Shown here: positions 1-12,031 of the stretch, piece by piece
Layout: every line of letters begins with the position of its first letter
Numbering within the stretch: position 1 is the first letter of the stretch
From: Alviniconcha marisindica
Lineage: Eukaryota; Mollusca; Gastropoda; Provannidae
Direction of reading: 5' to 3'
NCBI GenBank assembly: GCA_018857735.1
Contig: JABMCL010002141.1
Location: 50,001 to 114,000, forward strand
DNA: 64,000 nucleotides
Program-made: the position numbers and the translations under genes
Notes under the pieces: generated by a model
Told to the model about the DNA's origin: nothing
The model's input: the letters and a program-made list of their open reading frames with translations, nothing else
The model's database searches: none

Positions 1-1
1 G

Positions 2-1271
2 GATTCGGGGTCAGACACGTCCAGTGAAAACGTCCGCCAGATCCGCGGCATCCTCTGCAAGTCCTCCGTTTCCTCTAGCAGTCGACAATCGGGGGGAAAG
101 GTCAGTGCTGCCTGATTTGATTGAATTGTTTATAATATAATCTCTTTTGGCTATGCCAAAGTATTGTTTTTAAAAGGACAATTACTGAGACAGCAGTATC
201 TTAGATCCAAAGTCCATAGTATGTTGAAAGCATTAAGCTTACGGCAAAAACACGACTTGCTGGAAAACTAATGAACCTTTATTGTGAATGCCCTTTTGTC
301 TCTGCTTTCAGGTTCAAAAACGCGTCAAGTTTGACGAGAGCGTGGACAGAGGCCAGAGGGGCCAGTGCCTTCGTCGTCACGCCTCTTCAGCCAGCAGCAG
401 CGGAGCGGCGGCTAGATACGACCACAAGCAGCACCAACACAGGGTGATGTCTGCCTCTGTGCTGACGGGAAAGGCCCAAATGCGCATGCCGACCCTGCGC
501 CATGATGGAGACAGACTACAGAGTATAGACAAGAGTTGCCTGCACCACAATCATCCCCTGTCTCATTCCCAAGCTCACCTCCACCATCACAACCCGCATC
601 AACATCCTCACATCCCCAGACCTAACACAGGTCCGCTGATCCGTAGTTCCAGCGTGCCGGACCTGACATTACCGAGAGCGACACCGAGAGGCGTGAACCT
701 GCAACCGCCCTACCACCTGGTGCACAGCCCTCACAACGCCACATCAGCGGCGGCCGCCAACACTAGCTCTCGTCTCAGCTCCACGGCCCTCGAGTTCAAG
801 ATTTACCGCCAAGCGCCCAGCGTGGCCGGAAGTCCGAGTCCCAGAGTCAGCGAGGCGGGCTTGTCGCAGTCCCCGCCTCATGGCAGGACCCGCTTCTTCG
901 CCACCTGCGGCCACAGCACGGGCAGCAGGTCCCTCGTGCGGCTGTCGCGCTCCCTCACCTCCCCCGCCATCACCGTGCAGCGCCCTGCCAAGCGGTCCAC
1001 ACCCTCCTCCCCTTCCCACGACGACCTGCCCCTTGTGGTGACCCCCAGCAGGGTGGACATGCACCCGGAGGCCTCCCAGAAACACGCCACGGCGCGCGAC
1101 GTTCTACAGGTCAGACACGATGAGGACGAGAAGGACGAAGAGAGACGAGAGACCTTTCTTGACGACGACAAGACAGTGCAGATTCTACACTGGCTCAAGG
1201 AGGTCGACCACAAGCAAGCCCGCGAAGGACGATGCCCCGTCTTTGTACACGGAATTTACAGAGAGGGTTGA
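2..1271 (+). CDS. 3' part of unrecognised gene, disordered protein with KRVKF motif (partial at window start)
   Basis: I do not recognise the family. Two exons are visible, 2-100 and 312-1271. The first ends at AAG|gtcagt and the second begins after a pyrimidine-rich tract ending in cag; the 33 codons of the first join the second in phase 0, giving a 352-residue C-terminal part. The 5' end lies outside the window. The protein is low complexity: Ser-rich at first, a His-rich stretch (about residues 110-140), several short serine/proline blocks, then an acidic Asp/Glu patch and a C-terminal segment KTVQILHWLKEVDHKQ that looks helical. The sequence KRVKFDE just after the exon junction fits the RVxF docking consensus for protein phosphatase 1, and the preceding GILCKS resembles GILK-type contexts seen in some PP1 regulators; this is inference. 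The exon is GC- and CpG-richer than its flanks, as expected for constrained coding DNA. Stop TGA at 1269-1271. Confidence 0.7.
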
Positions 1272-1880
1272 AACATGCTCTCGTAGACGGTGTTACTCTT
1301 GCGCTACACGTCATCACAGTAAAGACTTGGCTTAATTCCCTCCGGAACTGAGAGGTGTGCCGTAGAACAGATCAAGATAACGCGAAAACAGGCGCGGAGC
1401 CGTTCCCAAACGAACTAAATAGCATTTTTTTTAATATTTCGTAAACTTGTTCTATCGGGTACAAGACCTCAAACGGTTGTTCCAGCGAAAGTAGCTGTGC
1501 TCAAGACCTACACCGCATGAAGCTGACCTTTGTTTTGTTCGAAAACCAGTGATGGTACTACGATTGTAAGCCGCTAAATTTCCCCATGCAGCAAATCAGT
1601 GTTATAGAAAATAACATTTGCCCGACACAATACGAACACGCGACCTCTGGATCATATCCCATTACCTCAGTGGTGGATCGACACAAGATGTTTTGGGGAT
1701 CTCGTTAGACTTGTCTCGTGTACATGTGCCTAAGTGAAGTCAGAGGTGGTTCTTTTAATGATGTAATTAATTCATAAATTTATTTATTTTGCAGTCACGA
1801 ACTCTGTGCGTTTGTCTCGACATACGTTTAAGGTGAAGTTCTCTTTTGGTTGCAATAGAGATCTTTATCCTATCAAACCT
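1272..1880 (+). other. Probable 3' untranslated region of the first gene
   Basis: No coding signal follows the stop at 1271. The stretch is AT-richer than the exon and holds no clear repeat. I see no canonical AATAAA in the first 600 bases, so the cleavage site cannot be placed; the end given is arbitrary. Confidence 0.35.
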
Positions 1881-1906
1881 GATATACTGTCAGCATACAC
1901 AGCCCT

Positions 1907-1907
1907 T

Positions 1908-1951
<44 letters not shown>
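1907..1951. repeat. (TTG)n microsatellite
   Basis: About fifteen uninterrupted TTG units. The Leu, Cys and Gln homopolymer reading frames over it are artefacts of the repeat. Confidence 0.95.
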
Positions 1952-1954
<3 letters not shown>

Positions 1955-3077
1955 ATTGCCGTATTATTATTGTATTTTTCTGGCTCTCTCGCGACAGAAA
2001 CATTAAACTTGTGATTCCTTGGACACTGTATATAACATAAACGTCAAATTTAGCCTGATGGTAGTACTTGTAGGACGTTATCCATTCATACCAATTTTGA
2101 GTTTCACGCATTCAATGTCACAACGGCTTCTGTTGTATTCTTGGACAATTCTGCTGTATTCTTGGACAATTCTGATCGAGTTCAAACTTATGTGAAGCCA
2201 GACAGATGAATGAACCCGCTTAAATTTTGACTGTAAACGGAGATATTTCAGAACCTTGCGTGGTAACACTACCACCGAACTTAGCTATTCAGAATGCCAG
2301 TTTCAATGACTCTGACCTTAATTCAAGGTCTAAGCAGCGTATGAATTGTGAAATTGAAATATATGTTTTTTTCGTAGACTTGCTGAATCGAGTCTTGCGT
2401 TGGCAAAAACTGTAAATGGCACCTTGTGGGTACTCTTCGAGCAAGATCTTTCCACTTTTATTCATACCAGATTCGGTTATCCGACCTAATTTCAAGCTTT
2501 TGGAGAGTCTGCAGATTGACTATAAAGTGCCATTAACATCTCCACTACAACAGATAGACAAGCTTGACAAGGCACCTTGTTCAGACTACGAACTTGGCAC
2601 TACAGAATGAATGCCCACCTCTTTAACAAAATGAAAACTGGAACAACGTGCATGTGTCCCTGTGGCACTTCCTAGGTGACCAGTGCTCCAAGTGACTAGT
2701 GCTCCAACTCTGCCTACTCCGTGATACATCAAAAGGCGAACAGCTTGGTGAGACGAGGTAGGTACATGTATCTGACTAGGTACATGTATATATGATGCAC
2801 AAGCTGAGCGGCATTCTTACGGTCTTGGAACATTGGGCAGCGTTCGTGATGGCTGCTGGTCTCCATCTGACGAGTGAAAGAAAAAGAAGAATAGATATTT
2901 GTCAGTAGATTGATAGATATTAATGATATTTTGAAGATAACATTGTTTACCACCAACATGATGATGGTCCCGTTTATTATTGTTACCGCTTACTGCCATC
3001 ATGTCATTGTCATCACTCCCCATTCATTTCATATAAAAATAGTGCTTGTTAGAAAATCCCACATGCATATTTACCCC
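1952..3077. other. Intergenic, no gene seen
   Basis: Only short unrelated reading frames on both strands. A small direct repeat of the form taGGTACATGTAT occurs near 2758 and 2777, and a short duplicated phrase (gtattcttggacaattctg) near 2135-2175. Nothing else stands out. Confidence 0.5.
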
Positions 3078-3167
3078 CTTCCCCCCCCCCCCCCGCATCC
3101 CCGCTGCGACAACAAGAGCTGTTTGCATTTTGTTTGTATGGTGTACAGTAAGTAACTCAACACCTAG

Positions 3168-3690
3168 AACTCGACCATATGGCCTGCTTTGTGGCAGCAA
3201 GAGCTGTGCTTCTTGTTTTTGCTCCCCACATTGCATGTATGTCAGTTGTAGAGCAAAACGGCACGTGGAACTCGATCAAATGGCCTACTTAGTGGCAGCA
3301 AAAGCTGTGCTTTTTCACACTGTATGTCAGGTGTTGGGAAAAACGGCCTGTCAGTGGAACTCGGTCAAATGATTGGTGGAGGTAGCCTCCACCAATCATT
3401 TGATCGAGTTCCACTGACGTGCCGTTCCTGACTGTAAGCTCTGTGTTTTCCAGGCTTGTGTCTGATGATACTACTTCAGTGGTGGCGATAAGAGCGTAAA
3501 AGAATTACACTCTATGGTTTTCCCACAGTCAAATATTGAACAGTTTCCTGCAGAGTCGTCTCGTCCCACAGTTTCTCTGGTGTAAACAAAATACAAGGAA
3601 CTCGATCAAATGACCTACTTCAGTCGTAGCCGCAGTCAGGGCTGTTTTTTCACTGTGTATGTCAGTCTGGCACTCGATCAAAAGACCAAT
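3168..3690. repeat. Degenerate ~100-bp repeats around a 33-bp inverted repeat
   Basis: The phrase ggaactcgatcaaatg followed by cctac/ctgctt, gtggcagcaa and agctgtgctt recurs at about 3168, 3268, 3357, 3599 and 3672. At 3350-3382 and 3386-3418 two copies face each other with 32 of 33 positions complementary and a 3-bp spacer. No protein is encoded. Confidence 0.75.
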
Positions 3691-3880
3691 TATCTGGCAG
3701 CACATCAACAATAATTACAATGAAAATGATCCTGGTCTACGCCAGGTGTGAAAAACTCAACGAGAAATATTATTTGTTTTGATTTTTCGACTAGGATTTG
3801 AATGAAAATGTTGTGAGCTGACTTGGATTGACCATGCTGAACGGACTGATCTGTGAAGACTGGAACACTCATGACAATGG

Positions 3881-4538
<658 letters not shown>

Positions 4539-4605
4539 CCCCCCCCCCCCTCCTCCCTTCGTCCCGTATAGACGAGACGGCGTGTGGTCTATGTGGACGT
4601 TAAGC
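4539..4605 (+). mobile_element. Degenerate 3' tail of SINE A
   Basis: A C-run followed by cttcgtcccg and tgtggacgttaag aligns with the 3' end of the SINE A copies at 5295, 8509 and 16955. The middle of the tail is diverged. The 5' body is missing. Confidence 0.45.
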
Positions 4606-4649
4606 CCCGGGGGGAGGGGGGAGAAGAGCAATGAATAGCTCGTCCAAAC

Positions 4650-4910
4650 GCTCCGACCCACAAAAACAAGCAAGATCAGAATGTGTCCACCACAACAAGA
4701 GATACTAAGGTCGTGGGGAGCAAACCGGTGCAAATTAAGCTACTTGTGCACCCACTCCGCAAGTCTTTCAACAGTTGTGGGGAACAAGGTCACAAAGGCA
4801 GTGAGAACAACTGAATCAAAAGACCGTCCAACTCACAGAGCCCAGCTCTATCTCCCTGTTCACACGACTCCCGGGCTCCAACATTCCCACCTTATGGGTG
4901 CAGGGCGGGT
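4650..4910. repeat. Dispersed repeat F, copy 1
   Basis: The stretch around tttcaacagttgtgggg, gtcacaaaggcagtg, agaccgtcc and agcccagctctatctccctg matches, with divergence, 16,260-16,420 in the same orientation. The two copies look like fragments of one interspersed repeat, about 55-65% alike by eye. No coding potential. Confidence 0.5.
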
Positions 4911-5294
4911 GGAGGCCGAGCATTCTCTCGTTCTCTCGAATGGATTAAGGTTTTGAATAAGAAGATGCAGGCGCAGACTTAGAAGTGGAAAACGTGGAAC
5001 AGCTTGAATTATGAGCGAAGTGGAAGGAAGAGCTTGGATAATAAGAGAAAGAGAAGGAAGGGCTTCAATGATGAGTAAAGTAGGACGGGCGTGAATGGGG
5101 TAGAAGGAAGAGCTTTAAAAATGAGTCAAATAAAATACCGAGGCTTGGATAACGAAAGAAGTAGAACGAAGATCTTGAATGATGAGAGAAGTAGAAGGAA
5201 GCGCTTGAAGCTGATTAGAGGGAAAAGTCTAATGACAGAAGTAGAAGGAAGAGCTTGAAGTTGATTAGAGGGAAGAGTCTGACGAGAGAAGAAT

Positions 5295-5612
5295 GTGAGC
5301 CAGTTTGGCGTAGCGGTAAGGCGTTAGGCTATAAGCAGAAGGACCTCGGTTCGAATCATGCTTCGGCTCACCTTTCTCTTCAGAAGTTGTGGTCTGTGGA
5401 CACTGTCTTGTGACTTTGTCCCTCACAATTATGAAACATTAAAATGGCTCTCTTCGCTGCCCAAGTTAATGCAGGACTCATTCTGATGGTGACAGTACAG
5501 CGATAGGTATATAATCTCCCTCTCCCCCATCTCCATACCCCCTTCCCCCCCTTCTCCCCGTCCTTAATAAGCCTCATGGTTTCTGTGGACGTTGAGCACC
5601 GCATGTTCACTT
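5295..5612 (+). mobile_element. SINE A, full-length tRNA-derived copy
   Basis: The tRNA-like head (5295-5371) has complementary ends GTGAGCC and GGCTCAC, an A-box-like TAGCGGTAAGG and a B box GGTTCGAATC. The T stem does not pair well, so this is a SINE head and not a working tRNA gene. The body then runs through ttgtgactttgtccctcac and aaaatggctctc to a C-rich stretch and the tail aataagcctcatggtttctg-tggacgtt. It sits inside the minisatellite with GAGAGAAG on both sides, although the repetitive target makes that duplication ambiguous. Other copies lie at 8509, 16955, 21458 and 22345. Confidence 0.85.
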
Positions 5613-5886
5613 ATGAGAGAAGTAGAAGGAAGAGCTTGAAGCTGATTAGAGGGAAGAGTCAGATGAGAAAAGTAGAAGGAAGAGCTTGAAGCTGGTTAGA
5701 GGAAAGAGTCTGATGAGAGAAGTAGAAGGGAGCTTGAAGCTGATTAGAGGGAAGAGTCTGATGAGAGAAGTAGAAGGAAGAGCTTGAAGCTGGTTCGAGG
5801 AAAGAGTCTGATGAGAGAAGTAGAAGGAAGAGCTTTAATGATGAGTGAATTATCACAGAATACTTCATTCATCCCATTACGGGAAA

Positions 5887-6030
<144 letters not shown>

Positions 6031-6620
6031 GTCATCTTACTTACGCTAAAACTTCTATTAAACATGGAAAACTGCTGATAACTGAATAATGAGAGAAGTA
6101 GAAGGAAGACCTTGAATGATGAGTGAATCAGAGAGAAGAGTTTGAATGATCAGAAAAGTAGACGAACGAGCTTGAATGATGAAAGAAGTAGGCGGAAGGA
6201 CTTGAATGATGAGTGAAGCAGACAAAAGAACTTGGATGATGACAGCAGCAGAAGGAAAAGCTTGAGGAGAGAAGTAAAAGAAGAACTTGAATTAGGAATG
6301 AAGTAGACGGAAGAAATAGGGTGCTGAGAAAAGTAGAAGGAAGCGGTTGAATGATGAATGAAGTGCAAGAAAGAGATTGAATGATGAGAAAAGTAGAAGG
6401 AAGCAGAGCCTGAATGATCAAAGAAACAGAAGGAAGCGCTTGAATGCTGTGTAGAGAAGTTGAAGGACGAGCTTGAATGATGAGAGAAGTGGAAGCAAAA
6501 GCATCAATGATGAGTGAAGTGGGAAAGAAGAGCTTGAATGATGAGTGAAATGAAAAGAAGAGCTTGAATGATGAGTGAAGTAGAAGGAAGAGATTGAATG
6601 GCGAGTAATGTAGAAGATTA

Positions 6621-7072
6621 AGTGGAAGAAAATGGCAAATCTGAAAAAAGAAGAAGAAAAAAAGGATACTTTTGGAATAAAAAGAAAGACGTTCACAGTG
6701 TTGAAGTGTGATGGGGAAAGAGGGAAACAAGCGGAGAAAGTCTAAGCAAAAGAAGCAGAAGATTAGAAGATTGAACAACAATAAGAACAAGGACAAGAAG
6801 CAAAACATCAGCAACGGGAACAGTAACAACAAAATCAACAACAGAAAGCACAGGTTTAAGAGAAGAAGAAGAAGAGGACAGAAGAAGAAGGCAACAAAAA
6901 CGCTTATGGTTGAAGAGATACGATTGAGAATCGACAAGTGTGCGTCGAGGGTTGTAAAACACCCACTAGACACCATAGAATCCCTGGGATTCTACACAGA
7001 CCGTTATCAGCATGGATGTGCAAGACTGTAGTGGGGACTATTAGTAACATGATTGGGGAAGAAAACCAACCG
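6621..7072. other. A/G-rich stretch, no gene seen
   Basis: Purine-rich on the + strand with many AAC/AAG triplets between 6750 and 6900, giving Lys/Asn-rich frames with low-complexity composition. A palindromic phrase tagaatccctgggattcta lies near 6977-6995. No supported gene. Confidence 0.4.
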
Positions 7073-7074
7073 TA

Positions 7075-7178
7075 CATATATACAGCGCTATTCTCCGATC
7101 TCGAGCAGACTAACTGCGCTCGCATGTGATTCTGCATGAGAGACTAGCTTTTTAATAATAAATAATAATAATAATAAT
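7075..7178 (-). mobile_element. SINE D, 3' fragment
   Basis: The phrase agcgctattctccgatctcg-agcag followed by a CGCATGTGATTCTGCATGAG-like segment matches the 3' end of the full-length SINE D copies (28793-29246 minus, 38716-39190 plus). It ends in an AAT-rich run to 7178. Confidence 0.7.
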
Positions 7179-7396
7179 GTACATTTACCATGCGCTCATC
7201 AACACTCTGAGCGCTCACACGATACATATCGACACGACACCGACACCATATTTTTATAGCGACACCATATTTTTATAGCGCGTTTTTGAACTGATATCTG
7301 CCACTATTGAAGGACTTCGTATCTGAAAGTTGAGAACAGTTACATACATTTTTAATGCAGAAGATACATAAATGTGTGGAGTGTGACTGTGTGTGT

Positions 7397-7690
<294 letters not shown>

Positions 7691-7929
7691 CGCGCGCATC
7701 TCAGTGTGTGTGTATGTCGGTGCCACGTGTACATGTGAACATCACATAGATTCTGTCAAGTGCAAATCATCACATCATCTCTTACTAATGAGGTCGTTCA
7801 AGGTCAGTTGAAAGCGTATGGTATTCTCATCTACCATGGAAAACAAGAGGAATGCAGAAAATGCATGTTGTGCCCAGGCATGATGCCCAGATATGATGCT
7901 ACTGTGCGAAAAACAGATACTTGAAGAAA

Positions 7930-8252
7930 TTGATGTTTCCATTATCAGACACACAGAGACAGATATACAGAGGCAAACATGGCGTGCACAGGCACTGAGA
8001 CTGAGACAGACAGACACCCAGCCATGGAAATACAGACAAACGGACACACTGATGGACAGACGGATGGGCAGGCAGGCGGATAGACAGGTAGACGCACACT
8101 GAGACAGATAATGAGATAGATAGAGACAGAGATACATGCAGACAGCCATGGGAATGATGGACGGATGGACAGACAGACGTGACGCACGCACGCACGGCGC
8201 ACGCACGCATGCATGCGCGGCGCACGCACGCACGCACACACACACACACAGA
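7930..8252. repeat. Cryptically simple GACA/CGCA-rich stretch
   Basis: Interspersed acagacag, gatggacag and cgcacgcacg words with no fixed period, ending in a (CA)n run. The Cys/Val/Ser-rich minus-strand frames lack a coding signature. Confidence 0.7.
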
Positions 8253-8362
8253 TGAAATGACGGAGAGGAAGTAACAGATAGGCAGAGGGTTTGTTGCACT
8301 TACTTTGACATCAGGTAGTCCAGTTGATGATCTTGCTTTCTTCACAGTCTCCAGTGTTTCAT

Positions 8363-8790
8363 ATGTAACCGAGTGTATTGTATACATGTTTCGGGCCATG
8401 ACCCTTTAACCTTTCTTTCCGGTTTCTTTTCCTTTTTGATTGGGTGGGACTTTTATGGCCCCAATTATCTAAGGTGTTAAAACTTGTGCGTTGGGCCGGC
8501 AGCGTCCCTCGACCGGCTGAGGTTTGTGGACACTGTCTTGTGACTTTGTCCCTCACAATTATGAAACATTAAAATGGCTCTCATCGCTGCCCATCTTAAT
8601 GCAGAAGTCATTCTGGTGGTGACAGCCGCGTAGCGATAGGTATATAATCTCACTCTTCCCACATCTCCATACCCCCCCCCCCTCCCCCCGCTTCTCCCCG
8701 TCCCTAATAAGCCTCATGGTTTCTGTGGACGTTAAGCACCATGTTCACTTACTTTGGCAGCGTCCCTTTTCCCCCCGTGTCCCTGCAGAG
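8363..8790 (+). repeat. Repeat C, copy 1, interrupted by SINE A
   Basis: Left part 8363-8508 begins atgtaaccgagtgtattgta and ends GGCAGCGTCCC; right part resumes at 8756 with GGCAGCGTCCC and continues ttttcc...gtgtccctg to about 8790. The same two parts flank a different SINE at 10858-11205. The family is unrecognised; it could be a solo LTR or a non-autonomous transposon. Confidence 0.75.
8509..8755 (+). mobile_element. SINE A, 5'-truncated, inserted in repeat C
   Basis: It lacks the tRNA-like head, begins near ggtttgtggacactg and ends gttaagcaccatgttcactt-acttt. It is flanked by perfect 11-bp direct repeats GGCAGCGTCCC (8498-8508 and 8756-8766), the expected target-site duplication. Confidence 0.85.
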
Positions 8791-8920
8791 ACAGGTTGTT
8801 TGTTTGCTGTTGCGGCCGGTGTTCATGTGTTCATCTCCGGGGAGCGCCTACAGTGTTTCCTGGTTGGTGTAAAAAAAAGAAGTTATGTTATAGCAACCTC
8901 TGATTTGTGACTCTTCATCC

Positions 8921-9428
8921 ATGCTTCCAACCTGCTTCCCTCACTCCCCACCCCGCTCCCCTACAAACCTGGCGCTTGCGAGCAGGATTGGGAGTAGAAG
9001 AGTCACACACCGACCGGGAGACAGTGTAGAGGAGCTGTCAGGAGGCAATGGGGACAGTGTAGCGGAGCTGTCCGGCACTGAGGCAGTCCTAGGGGACCTG
9101 ACTGACCACCGAGCTTCACCTACACTGATGGCTGACCTGCAACAACTACAGCAACAGGATCCAGTCCTTGGCCCGGTGCTCTCAGCCTGGCCAGCCAAGC
9201 CCTCCAACAAGAAGGAACGCTCCACGCGGGCGTTGGTGCAGCAGTACCTTCGACGGTTCCTGAAGAATGGGATCCACCGTCGTGGGCAGGCTGACCAACG
9301 TCGCGGTACCATTGAACAGCTGGTTCTGCCCAGCTCACTTCGGACTGATGTCCCAAGAGAGGTGCGAGAGATGCGAGCGATGCGAGAGATGCACTGTGGT
9401 GCCATGCTTTAGGAAAAAGGAAGGGGAT
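8921..9428 (+). pseudogene. Ty3/Gypsy retrotransposon pol fragment (RNase H-integrase linker)
   Basis: The reading frame from 8921 contains LQQQDPVLGPVLSAWPAK, then RRGQ...IEQLVLPSSL, the pattern typical of the segment between RNase H and the HHCC zinc finger of Ty3/Gypsy integrases. The expected zinc finger and catalytic core are missing: the frame runs into a gcgagagatgc tandem repeat (9363-9393) and stops. Just downstream a purine tract (ggaaaaaggaagggga, 9412-9427) looks like the polypurine tract before a 3' LTR. This is a decayed, internally deleted remnant with no function. Confidence 0.65.
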
Positions 9429-10830
9429 ATGATGCTTGGTATGGTCGTTCGGTAATGCCTTGTGTTTGTATGTTAATGGGTTGCCTTAAGGGTCCTTAAC
9501 TTGTTCAAACTTAGTGGCATTGGTTTAGAGTTAGCATGTAACTTAACTGTCTTGCTATTTCTAGTGTATACCTTGCATGGCAGTAGCCATTATGATTTAG
9601 TTTGCTTCCTTTTGCATGGACCTGTAGTGTGTTAATTGTTTATGCCGTTTTGTTGAGTAGAGGTAAATGTACGTAAGTTGCACAATTGCTTTTGATTATG
9701 TGGATTGGATGTGGCATCTATTGAGTATGGATTGTTCTGGTAGACATGCTCAAGAGACGTTGAAGTGTCAATTATACGTTGATCAACCTCGGAAAGGTTG
9801 CTTGAAATGTACAAGCGAAAGGGCGAATCAGAATTGATTGTGTCTGTGTTGCATTTTGTATATGTTGATTTGTATGCAAATGGTTATATATGCCCGCCTT
9901 ATACAGTCGATTAGGGTTCTCAGTGAGTGTGACTACATCTCTGTTAGTTGATTGTTACTCCATATCTGCCACAACTTCCATTTTTCATTCTCCTGAGCAG
10001 TGTGGTGACCCTAGTGTATATTTATTTCATCATGATCGAACTTTGATGGCTTGACCGCTAATCTGGTATTACTTAATAGCATTATATATGTTCATTTGAG
10101 TAGTAACGGGACAGAGTCCACATCAGGGTCACTGAGCGTTGTATTGTCTGTGAGTGAGAGTTATGTTTATTTCGAGTATACGTGTTAACCTTTATCTAAG
10201 ACCCTGTATTCTCGTGTGTGCATTTCTCTAGCGAAACGTTTTATCGTACCACGGGGCCTTCACATAAGGCTTGGTATTGAAATCATGGTTTGTGATGGCA
10301 GACATCATTTGTGTGCCGTTCATGTGGTAAATGACATGCAATATGTAGTATTCGATTGTTGCAATGTGCTGATTTAAAAAAATAAAAAATAAACATGTTG
10401 TTTTGAGGTCTTGTACAGCCAATTGTGGAACGTCCTCCATTTTTATGTCCCAGATGGCAGTAGGTTTTTCAAATGCAATAAGAACAGATGTTTCTTTGAG
10501 TTTTCATCATTAACGTAAAGGAATCGTCTTTTTCATCTTTTTGTCCTGTTTCAAGCAGTGCGTTCTGGGTCTGTCTGGTTTACTTGGCTTAAATGCAGGA
10601 ATCATTTTGCCCTTTTACTGCAATGCAATCATTGTTTGGTCTTTGGAGATGTCAGTTTTTGTTTAGTTAGCCAGGCCTTTTACTAGTATGTTGGTAAAAA
10701 GGGGTACCGTTTTTGCCGAGCGTGGATGTATTGGGTACCACGACTTTGATGGTTTGTTAAGTCAACTCTTAGTTGCCCTACACCTTTTAGTTTTGTTCAT
10801 TTATTGCTATGCGATTAAGTGATTGAGTAC
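9429..10830 (+). other. Possible 3' LTR region of the Gypsy remnant
   Basis: The 1.4 kb following the polypurine-like tract has no coding frame. It contains a TATA-like ggttatatatgcccgcc near 9880, compatible with an LTR promoter. No second LTR copy is in the window, so the assignment rests on position only. Confidence 0.3.
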
Positions 10831-10857
10831 GGGGGGGGGGGGGGGGGGGGGGGGGGG
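10831..10857. repeat. Poly-G run, 27 bp
   Basis: Uninterrupted G homopolymer directly before repeat C copy 2; its exact length may be a sequencing or assembly estimate. Confidence 0.8.
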
Positions 10858-11205
10858 ATGTAACCGAGTGTATTGTATACATGTTTCGGGTCCGGCACTT
10901 TCTTTCCGGTTTCTTTTCCTTTTTGATAGGGTGGGAGTTTTATGGCCCCAATTAAGGTGTTAAAACTCAGTTGTGCGTTGGGCCGGCAGCGTCCCACATA
11001 GGTCAGGAGCTGTGTGAGAGTCGAGGTGGCCGTCCTGGGCTGTCCGTCCTAACGAGCCTTCCGGTTTCCGTGGACGTAAAGATATATTGAACCGTGCTTC
11101 GGCATTGGTCACAACTTGTCCCTAATATGTCAACTGACATCTGAGGACATTAAGCATCACTTCACCACCACCGGCAGCGTTCCTTTTCCGCCAGTGTCCC
11201 TGGAG
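10858..11205 (+). repeat. Repeat C, copy 2, interrupted by SINE B
   Basis: Left part 10858-10995 matches 8363-8508 closely with small indels; right part from 11173 matches 8756-8790. The interruption falls at exactly the same point as in copy 1. Confidence 0.8.
10996..11172 (+). mobile_element. SINE B, copy 1, inserted in repeat C
   Basis: It runs from acataggtcaggagctgtgt through ggccgtcctgggctgtccg and tttccgtggacgtaaag to gacattaagcatcacttca with a (CCA) tail. It is flanked by GGCAGCGTCCC (10985-10995) and GGCAGCGTTCC (11173-11183), a target-site duplication with one mismatch. Other copies are at 16770 and 42643. Confidence 0.85.
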
Positions 11206-11560
11206 AGCATGTATGTTTTCTTAGTGATTCCTGTATTTTTCATATAACTTCTGCGTGAACAGAATATCATTCTTTCAGTTTCCCGAGTCCTCCATCCCGT
11301 GGCAAGTCAGTGACTGAATCTAATGTGAACGGCTTTGTTTTTAGTATGTACGGCTTCAACAGTGGATTGAGTTCGGCTCAGAAAAAGTAAAATCATGATC
11401 TGGAAGGCAAATCTGTTCGGATGTGAACTCTACAGCATGATGAAGTCCTGCACTGAACTGAATCAGTGATGAGTCGCAGTGAACTGCATGCTAGTGATTC
11501 CGCGCTTTCATCGGTCTCCATGACTCTGGGTTCTTCTCAGTGTCTTTTTATCTCAGTGTT
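11206..11560. other. Intergenic, no gene seen
   Basis: Unique-looking sequence with no coding support. Confidence 0.4.
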
Positions 11561-11562
11561 TG

Positions 11563-11659
11563 CCCCCCCCCCCCCCTACCCCCCCCCCCCCCCCCCCTTC
11601 TCAGTCTCGCACACACACACACACACACACAGACTACAGAGAGAGAGAGAGCGAGAGAG

Positions 11660-11727
<68 letters not shown>
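11563..11727. repeat. C-run, (CA)n and (GA)n compound microsatellite
   Basis: Two C homopolymer runs (11563-11597), (CA)n to about 11630 and (GA)n from 11639 to 11726. Confidence 0.95.
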
Positions 11728-11728
<1 letters not shown>

Positions 11729-11939
11729 CAATACACAGTTTGCCCGAATACAGACACAGGCAGTCAGGCCGGCAAACTGTGAAGTCTCGAGCCGCACTAT
11801 TTTCCAGGCAATACTCGTATTGCCTACAAAATTTAGGCATTACGTGTATTGCTTATAGCCTGCCATTTTCGCCACTCAGAAATGCCTCACCGTTTTTAGG
11901 CATTTCAACATGAAATGCCTTACTTCACGGATTGCCTGT

Positions 11940-11981
11940 AACACACACACACCACACACACACAACACATATATATATATA

Positions 11982-12029
<48 letters not shown>
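11940..12029. repeat. (CA)n(TA)n microsatellite
   Basis: CA units with single-base breaks followed by about 55 bp of AT. Confidence 0.95.

Positions 12030-12031
<2 letters not shown>

Noticed and set aside
744..1213. Antisense frames over the first gene
   Set aside because: Shadows of a GC-rich exon; the sense frame joins the upstream exon at proper splice sites.
5295..5371. Possible tRNA gene
   Set aside because: Acceptor ends pair, but the T stem does not, and the same head occurs with a SINE body in other copies.
6128..6976. 282-residue Leu/Phe/Ser-rich minus-strand frame
   Set aside because: Made of translated minisatellite units; no independent coding signal.
8363..10995. Repeat C copies as the two LTRs of the Gypsy remnant
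   Set aside because: The polypurine-like tract lies 1.4 kb before the second copy and the copies are each interrupted; position does not support it, though it is not excluded.
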